A DNA stretch of 43,316 nucleotides from JBIKWM01 sp044356305 (GTDB lineage Bacteria; Bacteroidota; Bacteroidia; UBA10329), in assembly GCA_044356305.1 (NCBI GenBank), contig JBIKWM010000027.1, forward strand, positions 1 through 43,316, written 5' to 3'. Shown in pieces: positions 16,338 to 24,063 of the stretch (its first letter is position 1; every line of letters begins with the position of its first letter). Below the pieces are notes generated by a model. The model was not told the origin of the DNA. It did not search any database and saw nothing but the letters and a program-made list of their open reading frames with translations. The translations under genes were made by a program, and so were the position numbers.

Positions 16338-16373
16338 AACGTCCCACCCCAAAAGTGGGACGTTCTTTTTTTA
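16338..16373 (+). terminator. Intrinsic terminator of the act-cox operon
   Basis: A perfect 10-bp stem, AACGTCCCAC (16338-16347) with GTGGGACGTT (16355-16364), and a 7-nt loop, followed by C and a run of eight T. It lies 21 nt after the coxA stop. Confidence 0.95.
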
Positions 16374-16377
16374 TTCC

Positions 16378-16977
16378 ATGCCGCGCGTACTTCTAATCGG
16401 TCATCTTATTATATCGAGCCTGTTCTGTTCAGCTCAGGAACGAACGGGCCCTAGGGTGACTGGCCGGATTGAGGGCAAGAACAGCTTTGTGCGCACTGAA
16501 TATGCCATGTTGCTGGGATTCAAGCTTGGCCTTGAGTTCAGACTACCGCTCCAGGCCGGGTTGGGATATCAGTGGATCGTGACTCGCCTTTCCCCAACGT
16601 TTTACGACCCATCAAAGCACAATGGTCTTCCGATTCCTTGCGTAAGAATGTACTATTTCAGTCTCTATGCAGATTATCGACTCTATTCAGAAGGAAATTG
16701 GGAATTCATCATTCCTGCTCAGGTGGGTTTTGGAGAATCGGCCTATAGGAGCGATGATGGAACTCGGTTCGCCACTGGGTTCATATTGCCAGTGGAGGTG
16801 GGTATAGACGTCAATTATCATCCTTTGCCATATCTCGGTATTGGAGTAGGCCTGGGCCATAGGGTCATGATAGTAGATAATTCACAGATGGAATCGCGTT
16901 ACGATGCTCCGTACTACCAGACCCGATTAAAGATCGGATTCGGGGAGATCTATAGACGAATGGTTCGCAAACGTTAG
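16378..16977 (+). CDS. Secreted or outer-membrane protein of unknown function
   Basis: A 199-residue protein I do not recognise. A signal peptide is likely at residues 1-19 (MPRVLLIGHLIISSLFCSA, cleavage before QER). The rest has alternating aromatic and hydrophobic strands (for example YYFSLYADYRLY, FILPVEVGIDVNY, YLGIGVGLGHRVMI) and many glycines, as in small outer-membrane beta-barrels of Bacteroidota. The ATG lies about 5 nt after the T tract of the coxA terminator, so it is probably transcribed from a promoter hidden in or before that terminator, or by read-through. The stop (TAG) overlaps the convergent metH stop by four bases (TTAG, 16974-16977). Confidence 0.75.
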   Translation: MPRVLLIGHLIISSLFCSAQERTGPRVTGRIEGKNSFVRTEYAMLLGFKLGLEFRLPLQAGLGYQWIVTRLSPTFYDPSKHNGLPIPCVRMYYFSLYADYRLYSEGNWEFIIPAQVGFGESAYRSDDGTRFATGFILPVEVGIDVNYHPLPYLGIGVGLGHRVMIVDNSQMESRYDAPYYQTRLKIGFGEIYRRMVRKR

Positions 16978-19640
16978 ACCAGCACAGGCGAGAGCCATCT
17001 TTCAGTGTCCTGGATGCTCATGTTTTTCCGTAACGCATAGGCCTCCAATTGGTCGCGGCCTATTTTTCCAAGACCGAAATACTTGGCCTGAGGATGCGCG
17101 AAATACCATCCGCTCACACTTGCAGCCGGCATCATCGCCAGGCTCTCTGTGAGGGCCATACCGATACTCTGAGCCTCCAAAAGGCGGAATATCTCTGTTT
17201 TCTCTGTGTGATCGGGACAGGCCGGATAACCTGGAGCCGGGCGAATGCCACGGTATTCCTCTCGGATAAGAGCATCATTTCCAAGGTTTTCCCCCGACTG
17301 ATATCCCCAGATCTCGGTCCTTACCCTTTGATGCATGCGTTCTGCCAGTGCTTCAGCCAAACGGTCGGCCAGAGCCTTGAGCATAATGGACGAGTAATCA
17401 TCGTGATCTCTTTCAAAATGGGCAATGTGAGATTCTATTCCTATTCCGGCCGTGACTGCGAAAGCTCCGATATGATCCATAAGTGAAGATTCTTCAGGGG
17501 CCACGAAATCCGCAAGGCTCAGGTTGGGAACCCCTTGCACCTTTTGTCCCTGTTGACGCAGCATATGAAAGGTGCCAATGATCTCCTCCATCTCATTTCT
17601 GACCAACACATCATCACCCCTTGACGCGGCCTGCCAGATGCCGATGACTGCGCTCGCCCGAATCCAATTCTCATTAATGATCTGACCAAGCATGGTCTGT
17701 GCATCGCGGAACAGCTTTTGCGCCTCAATCCCTACAACCTCATCCTCAAGGATCTTTGGGTAGCGTCCTGCCAGTTCCCATGTCTGGAAGAATGGGGTCC
17801 AATCAATGTAGGCCAGCAATTCCTCAAGCGGATAATCCTCGAAAGTCTGAACTCCCTTGAACTTCGGTTCAGTCAAATCCTCCTGTTTCCATTCAATTTG
17901 GAGGCGATTTGCGACCGCATCTGAGTAGCTGAGCATTTGCTTCTCTTCCTGTCTGCGGGCGTGCTGTTCGCGGATGCGCTGGTAATCAGCCTTAAGGTCG
18001 GATACGAATACCGCTTTTTTATCTCCCAAAAGGCTCTCTACCACAGTTACAGCCCGCGATGCATCGAGTACATGAACGGCCTGGCCATTGGTGTAGTGCT
18101 GATCAACCTTGACCGCGGTGTGGACCTTACTGGTGGTGGCGCCACCGATGAGCAATGGTATACTGAACCCTTGGCGCTCCATCTCCTTTGCAAGGTGGAC
18201 CATTTCATCGAGCGATGGGGTGATGAGCCCGGAGAGCCCAATGACATCAACGCGGTTCTTTATGGCCTCTTCCAAGATGCGCTCGGCCGGCACCATAACA
18301 CCAAGATCGATCACCTTGTAGTTGTTACAGGCAAGAACGACTCCAACGATATTCTTCCCGATGTCATGAACATCGCCCTTAACCGTAGCCATGAGAATGC
18401 GGCCCGCCCCGTCAGAGCTTTCCGCACCCTTTGGCATGAAAGGCAAGAGGTAAGCCACCGCTTTTTTCATCACCCGGGCGCTTTTCACCACTTGCGGCAG
18501 GAACATTTTTCCGGCACCGAAAAGGTCGCCTACCACGTTCATGCCGTCCATGAGGGGGCCTTCGATCACGTGCAGCGGTTGGGCCATGCTAAGGCGACAT
18601 TCCTCCACATCCAGCTCTACAAACTCATCAATCCCTTTAACCAGGGCATGGGTCAGACGTTCCCTCACAGGCAGTGTGCGCCAGGCCAGGTCCTCCTTCT
18701 CCTTGGCAGGCCCAGCCTTTACTGTCTGTGCAAATTCCAAGAGTCTTTCTGTTGAATCAGGTCTGCGGTTGAGCAGCACATCCTCCACATGCTCGAGCAG
18801 GGCCTTTGGAATCTCATCATACACCTCGAGCATTGACGGGTTCACAATGCCCATATCCATGCCGGCCCTGATGCCGTGATATAGAAATGCGGAGTGCATG
18901 GCCTCTCGTACCCGGTCGTTGCCCCGGAAAGAGAAGGACACGTTGCTCACGCCTCCGCTCACCTTGGCCCCAGGCAAGTTCTCCTTGATCCAACGGGTGG
19001 CCCTGAAATAGTCCACGGCATTATTGGCATGATCGTCCATACCTGTGGCCACAGGGAAAATGTTCGGGTCGAAGATGATGTCCTGAGGGGGGAAACGGAC
19101 CTGCTCGGTCAATATGCGGTAGCTCCGTTCGCAGATGGAGGTCCTGCGCTCAAACGTATCAGCCTGTCCCGCCTCATCGAAGGCCATTACCACAACAGCT
19201 GCCCCGAATCTCCTTATCTTCTTGGCTTGTGATATGAACTCTGACTCCCCGCCTTTCAGACTGATTGAGTTGACCACGCACTTGCCCTGAACGCATTTGA
19301 GGCCGGCCTCTATGATCTCCCACTTGGAGGAATCGATCATGATCGGGATGCGGGCAATGTCCGGTTCGGCCATGAGCAGATGGAGGAACCGCGTCATGGC
19401 CCTGACTCCATCGATCATCCCTTCATCCATATTGACATCTAGGATCTGAGCCCCGCCCTCCACCTGTTCGCGGGCAACACTCAGAGCCTCTTCGTAGTTG
19501 TCTTCTTTGATGAGCCGGAGGAACTTCTTGGATCCGGTCACATTGGTCCGTTCGCCCACATTGATAAAGTTCGATCCTGGGAAGACCGTCAAGGGCTCGA
19601 GACCAGAAAGGCGGAGAGGTAATGTTGCAGGCTGTTGCAT
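16974..19640 (-). CDS. metH: Cobalamin-dependent methionine synthase, pterin/B12/activation part
   Basis: An 888-residue protein holding the C-terminal modules of MetH. The methyltetrahydrofolate-binding domain comes first (NVGERTNVTGSKKF near residue 27, then DVNMDEGMIDG and PIMIDSSKWEI). The B12-binding module has the GDVHDIGKN signature at about 421-429, whose histidine is the lower cobalt ligand. The activation domain at the C-terminus includes RGIRPAPGYPACPDHTEK, the SAM-binding motif, and a GWYFAHPQAKYF stretch. It transfers a methyl group from methyl-THF to cob(I)alamin and on to homocysteine. The homocysteine-binding domain is encoded separately just upstream. ATG 19640 was preferred to TTG 19658. 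Confidence 0.95.
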   Translation of the reverse strand: MQQPATLPLRLSGLEPLTVFPGSNFINVGERTNVTGSKKFLRLIKEDNYEEALSVAREQVEGGAQILDVNMDEGMIDGVRAMTRFLHLLMAEPDIARIPIMIDSSKWEIIEAGLKCVQGKCVVNSISLKGGESEFISQAKKIRRFGAAVVVMAFDEAGQADTFERRTSICERSYRILTEQVRFPPQDIIFDPNIFPVATGMDDHANNAVDYFRATRWIKENLPGAKVSGGVSNVSFSFRGNDRVREAMHSAFLYHGIRAGMDMGIVNPSMLEVYDEIPKALLEHVEDVLLNRRPDSTERLLEFAQTVKAGPAKEKEDLAWRTLPVRERLTHALVKGIDEFVELDVEECRLSMAQPLHVIEGPLMDGMNVVGDLFGAGKMFLPQVVKSARVMKKAVAYLLPFMPKGAESSDGAGRILMATVKGDVHDIGKNIVGVVLACNNYKVIDLGVMVPAERILEEAIKNRVDVIGLSGLITPSLDEMVHLAKEMERQGFSIPLLIGGATTSKVHTAVKVDQHYTNGQAVHVLDASRAVTVVESLLGDKKAVFVSDLKADYQRIREQHARRQEEKQMLSYSDAVANRLQIEWKQEDLTEPKFKGVQTFEDYPLEELLAYIDWTPFFQTWELAGRYPKILEDEVVGIEAQKLFRDAQTMLGQIINENWIRASAVIGIWQAASRGDDVLVRNEMEEIIGTFHMLRQQGQKVQGVPNLSLADFVAPEESSLMDHIGAFAVTAGIGIESHIAHFERDHDDYSSIMLKALADRLAEALAERMHQRVRTEIWGYQSGENLGNDALIREEYRGIRPAPGYPACPDHTEKTEIFRLLEAQSIGMALTESLAMMPAASVSGWYFAHPQAKYFGLGKIGRDQLEAYALRKNMSIQDTERWLSPVLV

Positions 19641-19661
19641 TCTATCTGACGCGATCAAGTA

Positions 19662-20687
19662 TCAGGCGTTGAATTGGTAAATGGGAATATGAGGTATCTG
19701 CCTTGGGGTGAAGCCCTTGGCCGCATCAGCAATGGCTCGCACATGGTCGGGTGTTGTGCCACAGCATCCGCCCACTATGTTCACAAGGCCTTCTTGCATG
19801 AATTCGCGCACCTGTGCTGCCATGGCGGCAGGGCTCTCATCATATTCTCCGAACTCGTTCGGCAAACCTGCATTGGGATATACGCTCACGGCACAGTCGG
19901 CATGCTTGTCCAGTATCTGTAGGTACGGGCGCATGGCCCTTGCGCCAAGTGCGCAATTGAGCCCTATGCTTAAGAGTGGCATATGGGTTACAGAAATGAG
20001 GAAAGCCTCTGTAGTCTGCCCGCTCAGGGTGCGGCCGCTGGCATCGGTTATTGTGCCCGACACCACGATGGGCACCTGTTGGCCGCGGGCCTCGAACTCT
20101 TCGTCAATGGCATAGAGGGCCGCCTTGGCATTGAGCGTGTCGAAAATGGTCTCAATCAGCAGCAGCTCGGCTCCACCGTCAAGCAGCGCACCCACCTGCT
20201 GGCGGTAGGCCACCACCAGCTGGTCGAATGTGATGGCCCGGAACCCTGGGTCATTCACATCGGGTGATAGGCTTGCTGTGCGATTTGTGGGACCGATGGC
20301 ACCTGCCACATAGCGCGGCTTCTTTGGGTCCTTCAATGTGAAGGCATCGGCCACCTCGCGCGCAATCTTGGCCGACAGGTAATTGATGTCGTACACCGCA
20401 TCTTCCATGTGGTAGTCTGCCTGCGCCACCGTGGTGCCGCTGAACGTGTTGGTCTCAATGATATCAGCGCCCGCATCGAGGTAAGCCTCGTGAATGGCAC
20501 GTATCACATCGGGCCGGGTGATGCTCAGCAGGTCATTGTTGCCCTTTAATGAAAAAGGGTGTTCCTTGAAACGGTCGCCACGGAAATCGACTTCGTCCAG
20601 CCTGTATCGTTGAATCATGGTGCCCATGGCACCGTCTATGATCAGAATGCGCTGCTGTAGCAGTTCGTGTATGTCCGGTTTATTCAT
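19662..20687 (-). CDS. Methionine synthase homocysteine-binding part (split MetH)
   Basis: A 341-residue homocysteine S-methyltransferase domain, equivalent to the first module of MetH. ILIIDGAMGTMIQRY opens the barrel, and NTFSGTTVAQADY is the conserved NTF segment. The zinc site is completed by the late GGCCGTTPDHV, which supplies two adjacent cysteines, with the upstream cysteine in GLNCALG. It binds homocysteine as a zinc thiolate. ATG 20687 begins MNKPDIHELLQQ; upstream in-frame codons read through the leader. The gene for the remaining modules starts 21 nt downstream; the split arrangement is known in Bacteroidota. Expression is probably controlled by the SAM-I riboswitch at 20786-20889. 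Confidence 0.94.
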   Translation of the reverse strand: MNKPDIHELLQQRILIIDGAMGTMIQRYRLDEVDFRGDRFKEHPFSLKGNNDLLSITRPDVIRAIHEAYLDAGADIIETNTFSGTTVAQADYHMEDAVYDINYLSAKIAREVADAFTLKDPKKPRYVAGAIGPTNRTASLSPDVNDPGFRAITFDQLVVAYRQQVGALLDGGAELLLIETIFDTLNAKAALYAIDEEFEARGQQVPIVVSGTITDASGRTLSGQTTEAFLISVTHMPLLSIGLNCALGARAMRPYLQILDKHADCAVSVYPNAGLPNEFGEYDESPAAMAAQVREFMQEGLVNIVGGCCGTTPDHVRAIADAAKGFTPRQIPHIPIYQFNA

Positions 20688-20785
20688 GTTCGTCTGTTGA
20701 GGCCCGTGCACACGTTCAATACAAGACCACCCCTTGGCAGGTGGAGACATGCAGACCATCACAAAAAAAGTAGGTGGATGTTCGG

Positions 20786-20889
20786 CTTATCTCTCCCCTG
20801 ATCGGGGTAGGATTTGGCACCTTTCCCGTTTGTGGCAGGAGGTTGCCAAGACGTCACAGGGCCTATGTCCCTCGGTCTTTCTTGATAAG
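20786..20889 (-). promoter_or_regulatory. SAM-I (S-box) riboswitch in the metH leader
   Basis: On the minus strand CTTATC (20889-20884) and GATAAG (20791-20786) form the closing P1 helix. Between them lie the S-box hallmarks in order: AAGAAAGACCGAGGGAC, GGCCCTGTGACGTC, TTGGCAACC and AAAGGTGCCAAATCC. Length, about 104 nt, fits the class. SAM binding should switch off methionine synthase. The leader continues for about 98 nt to the ATG and contains a T7 tract (20769-20763), but I cannot find a clean terminator stem in front of it, so the switching mechanism is unclear. Confidence 0.93.
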
Positions 20890-20912
20890 TCAGCGGTGCA
20901 AAGAACCGGTGA

Positions 20913-20943
20913 CAAAAGTAACCAGGTCCATCAAACCCGCAAG
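20913..20943 (-). promoter_or_regulatory. Promoter of the riboswitch-controlled metH operon
   Basis: On the minus strand CTTG (20943-20940), a 19-bp spacer and TACTTTTG (20920-20913) match the Bacteroidota pattern TTTG-N19-TAnnTTTG with one mismatch. The predicted start near 20906 is about 17 nt before the riboswitch P1 helix. The element begins just past the stop of the upstream barrel gene. Confidence 0.7.
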
Positions 20944-20944
20944 T

Positions 20945-21538
20945 TCACTTCTTCCGTTTCTTGTTGATGCGGCTCCATGTACGGCCTACGCTTATGCCCG
21001 CGTGAGGCAGAAAGTAAGGCCCGTTGTTGAACACGTCCATACCCATGAGAGGGGTGAAGGTGACCCGGATGATGAATGTTTCGCCATAGTCGTTGGGTTT
21101 GCTGATATAGCGGTAACCCACCATGGGTGTGATGAAGATGCGCGTGGGCGGGGTGGTGAGATAAAATCCCTCTCCGAATCCCACCCCGGGACTGAAATCA
21201 AGGCGGAACAGTGCTCCAATGCCCAGTTCGAGGCGGTGTTTCTTTTTGAACAGTACCACGTTCGATGCCAGCGGAATATGAACGGTCATATCGGCCGGTT
21301 TGATGGGGATGTACTCGAACCCAAGACGCGCGAACCAGGCCACTTGCTTCCTGAACAGCAGTTTCCGCTCATAATTGACCGAGTAGTAATAGGCACTTCC
21401 ACCGAATTCGATGTAGAAAGTATGGTCATTGGTGCGATTGAGCAGGTCTGAGGCCAATTGCGGCTTAGACTCCTGCGCCTTCACCCCTAATGAGCAGATG
21501 GAAGTCAGGATCAATGCGAAAAATCGTGACCAGCGCAT
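20945..21538 (-). CDS. Predicted outer-membrane beta-barrel protein, unknown function
   Basis: A 197-residue protein with a signal peptide (about residues 1-21, ending VKAQ). Repeated amphipathic strands follow, for example HTFYIEFGGSAYYYSVNYERKLLF, QVAWFARLGFEYIP, HRLELGIGALFRLDF and IFITPMVGYRYIS, which suggest an eight-stranded barrel of the general OMP type. The very basic end (RINKKRKK) is unusual for a barrel whose last strand normally ends in an aromatic residue. It sits 16 nt downstream of dxs on the same strand and probably shares its transcript. No specific function can be assigned. Confidence 0.75.
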   Translation of the reverse strand: MRWSRFFALILTSICSLGVKAQESKPQLASDLLNRTNDHTFYIEFGGSAYYYSVNYERKLLFRKQVAWFARLGFEYIPIKPADMTVHIPLASNVVLFKKKHRLELGIGALFRLDFSPGVGFGEGFYLTTPPTRIFITPMVGYRYISKPNDYGETFIIRVTFTPLMGMDVFNNGPYFLPHAGISVGRTWSRINKKRKK

Positions 21539-21554
21539 GTGCCGAAGGTAAGCC

Positions 21555-23480
21555 TCAGCTTGCCGCTGCCTTTGTATTGACCCCGCAGAGCGATAGAGCA
21601 GTTGATACTATGTCGATCGTGGCAAAACCACACTCGGCCGTCAGCTCAGCAGGGCTACCATGATCAATGAAGCGGTCGGGTATTCCCAACCTCTTTACGC
21701 GTGAATGAAAGCCATTGTCCATGGCCCATTCCATCACAGCACTGCCGAAACCGCCCATCAGACAACCATCCTCAACCGTGATCACACGGTCGAACCGATT
21801 GAAGATGTCGCGCAGCAGCTCAATATCAAGCGGTTTTACAAAGCGCATGTCATAGACCGCTGCCTGCACTCCGCTCGCCATGAGCTCTTTAGCGGCATCA
21901 AGGGCGCTATTGCCCACAGGGCCAAGTGTCAGGATGGCCAGGTCACTGCCTTCGCGCACGCAGCGGCCCGTACCGATGCTCACCTCATTAAAAGGCGTAC
22001 GCCATTCGGGCATGACACCATTGCCCCGCGGATATCTGATGCTCCATGAGCCTTTGCGCAACTGAGCGGTGTACATCAGGTCGCGCAGTTCGGCCTCGTT
22101 CATGGGCGATGCCACTATAATGTTAGGGATGCACCGCATGTAGGCGATGTCGAACGCCCCGTGGTGTGTGGCACCATCAGCCCCTACAAGACCGCCCCGG
22201 TCAAGGCAGAACACCACGTGCAGGTCCTGTAGTGCCACATCGTGCACCACTTGGTCAAAGGCCCGCTGCATGAAGGTGCTGTAAATGTTGCAGAACGGCA
22301 CCATGCCCTGCGTGGCCATACCCGCACTGAAAGTGACCGCGTGCTGCTCGGCAATGCCCACGTCAAAGGCGCGGTGCGGCATGGCCTCCATCATAAAGGT
22401 CATGGAGCAGCCCGTTGGCATGGCCGGGGTCACGCCCACGATCTTTTCATTGAGCTCGGCCAGCTCCACCAGGGTGTGGCCGAATACATCTTGGAATCGT
22501 GGCGGCTCAGGCCCTTTGGGCACTGCTTTGATAACCTCACCAGTCGATTTATCGAACAGGCCCGGGGCATGCCATTTTGTGGCATTGCCTTTTTCCGATG
22601 GTCCATAGCCCTTGCCTTTCATGGTCACGCAGTGAAGGATCTTGGGGCCGGGCATGTCGCGCAGGTCGCGCATCACCCGCACCATATGCTTTACATCGTG
22701 CCCGTCAATAGGGCCGAAATAGCGGAAGTTGAGGCTCTCAAACAGATTGCCGCTCTTGAGCAATGAGCCTTTGATGCCGTGCTCAATCTTCGATGCGATG
22801 TCCTGGGCGTTTGGCCCAAACTTGCTGATGTGCCCCAGCAGGTTCCACACCTCATCGCGCACCGCATTGTAGGTCTTAGAGGTGGTGATGTCCGTCAGAT
22901 ACTGCTTCAGTGCCCCCACATTGGGGTCGATGCTCATGCAGTTGTCGTTTAGCACAACAAGCAGGTTGGCATTGCTCACTCCCGCATGGTTCAGGGCCTC
23001 AAAGGCCATACCTCCGGTCATGGCGCCATCGCCTATCACCGCAATGTGGTGCCGGTCGTCCTCGGCTTTCAGCTTGGAGGCCACGGCCATGCCCAGCGCG
23101 GCTGATATGCTCGTGCTGCTATGGCCCACTCCGAACGTGTCGTACTCGCTCTCTTTCCTTTTGGGGAATCCGCTCAGGCCCTTGTATATCCTGTTGGTCG
23201 GGAATACCTTTCTGCGGCCGGTGAGGATCTTGTGCCCGTAGGCCTGATGGCCCACATCCCATACCAGTTGGTCGTAAGGGGTGTTGAACACGTAATGAAT
23301 GGCGGTGGTGAGTTCAACCACACCCAGGCTGGCACCAAAATGCCCACCTTTCTTGCTCACCACATCAATGATGTACTGTCTCAGCTCATCGCACACCTGC
23401 GGCAATTGTTCCTCGCGCAGTTGGCGCAGGTCGCTGGGGTGCTCTATCTGGGCCAGCAGTTCTCCGGGGCGGAAATCCAT
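21555..23480 (-). CDS. dxs: 1-deoxy-D-xylulose-5-phosphate synthase
   Basis: A 641-residue thiamine-diphosphate enzyme that condenses pyruvate and glyceraldehyde 3-phosphate, the first step of the MEP isoprenoid pathway. The N-terminal half has GGHFGASLGVVELT and WDVGHQAYGHKILTGR, then the ThDP/Mg motif GDGAMTGG (about 150-157) with NDNCMSID about 28 residues later. The central domain contains DVGIAEQHAVTFSAGMA, with the catalytic glutamate, and the DRGGLVGADGATHHGAFD segment. Length and motif order match Dxs. ATG 23480 is used rather than the TTG one codon upstream. A TATCTTTG promoter box lies 38 nt upstream. Confidence 0.97.
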   Translation of the reverse strand: MDFRPGELLAQIEHPSDLRQLREEQLPQVCDELRQYIIDVVSKKGGHFGASLGVVELTTAIHYVFNTPYDQLVWDVGHQAYGHKILTGRRKVFPTNRIYKGLSGFPKRKESEYDTFGVGHSSTSISAALGMAVASKLKAEDDRHHIAVIGDGAMTGGMAFEALNHAGVSNANLLVVLNDNCMSIDPNVGALKQYLTDITTSKTYNAVRDEVWNLLGHISKFGPNAQDIASKIEHGIKGSLLKSGNLFESLNFRYFGPIDGHDVKHMVRVMRDLRDMPGPKILHCVTMKGKGYGPSEKGNATKWHAPGLFDKSTGEVIKAVPKGPEPPRFQDVFGHTLVELAELNEKIVGVTPAMPTGCSMTFMMEAMPHRAFDVGIAEQHAVTFSAGMATQGMVPFCNIYSTFMQRAFDQVVHDVALQDLHVVFCLDRGGLVGADGATHHGAFDIAYMRCIPNIIVASPMNEAELRDLMYTAQLRKGSWSIRYPRGNGVMPEWRTPFNEVSIGTGRCVREGSDLAILTLGPVGNSALDAAKELMASGVQAAVYDMRFVKPLDIELLRDIFNRFDRVITVEDGCLMGGFGSAVMEWAMDNGFHSRVKRLGIPDRFIDHGSPAELTAECGFATIDIVSTALSLCGVNTKAAAS

Positions 23481-23518
23481 CAAGCGCTCTGTCAGGTCTT
23501 GGGTCAGGTACGAAGGGT

Positions 23519-23526
23519 CAAAGATA
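23519..23526 (-). promoter_or_regulatory. Bacteroidota-type -7 element upstream of dxs (TATCTTTG)
   Basis: Minus-strand TATCTTTG ends 38 nt before the dxs ATG. The -33 region is weak (CTGT or CCTG at about 19-20 bp). Confidence 0.55.
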
Positions 23527-23583
23527 GCTGCCGTGCGAACAGGGTACAGGGCTCACTTATTGTTGTGCGATTCCCAAAAAAAC

Positions 23584-24063
23584 TCAATACACCTCCTCGC
23601 TCACCTTTTTGAATTCCTTGCCCTCTAAAAGGCTGTCGAGGTGTTTCTCGAACGACTTGAGCGCTTTGGGGCCATCCACACGGTCAAATACTGTCTTCGA
23701 CTGGCCGCCATCAATCACCGTGGTGACGCATGATGGGAAGTCGGTCACGGGCGAATCGTACTTGTCATTCAGTCCGAAGTATCCCATCTCCACCGCCTTG
23801 GCACCTATGCCTTTCACTTCATCAGCGCTGATCTGAATATCGTAAGTGCCCACGTTCGGTACAAATCGTTTGCCCACGTAGCGCACCCTGCCATCAGAAT
23901 AGAAGGTGGCGCGGTATATGGGGCAACTGCCATAGCAGGCCGTACGCTCTATGCTTGCTACCACAGTGACGGTCTTCGCATCGGTCTTGGCCGGGGCCTC
24001 GGTGTTTTTGCATCCGCCCAGCACGCACACGGCACAAACGGCTATTGCTATGATGCGGCTCAT
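23584..24063 (-). CDS. Lipoprotein with a DUF6438-like domain
   Basis: A 159-residue lipoprotein: signal at about residues 1-17 with lipobox VLGGC (C18). The mature part begins with a low-complexity A/T/K linker. The domain opens with a conserved-looking ACYGSCPIY motif (about residues 42-50), followed by FYSDGRVRYVGK and a late DFPSCVTTVIDGG. This pattern matches my memory of DUF6438, a domain of unknown function common in Bacteroidota, but I could not check it. It overlaps yidC by four bases (ATGA), so it is translationally coupled to it. No function is proposed; a third cysteine could pair with one in the first motif. Confidence 0.75.
   Translation of the reverse strand: MSRIIAIAVCAVCVLGGCKNTEAPAKTDAKTVTVVASIERTACYGSCPIYRATFYSDGRVRYVGKRFVPNVGTYDIQISADEVKGIGAKAVEMGYFGLNDKYDSPVTDFPSCVTTVIDGGQSKTVFDRVDGPKALKSFEKHLDSLLEGKEFKKVSEEVY

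Noticed and set aside
20763..20785. Terminator hairpin as the riboswitch expression platform
   Set aside because: A T7 tract is present but I could not find a complementary stem directly before it.
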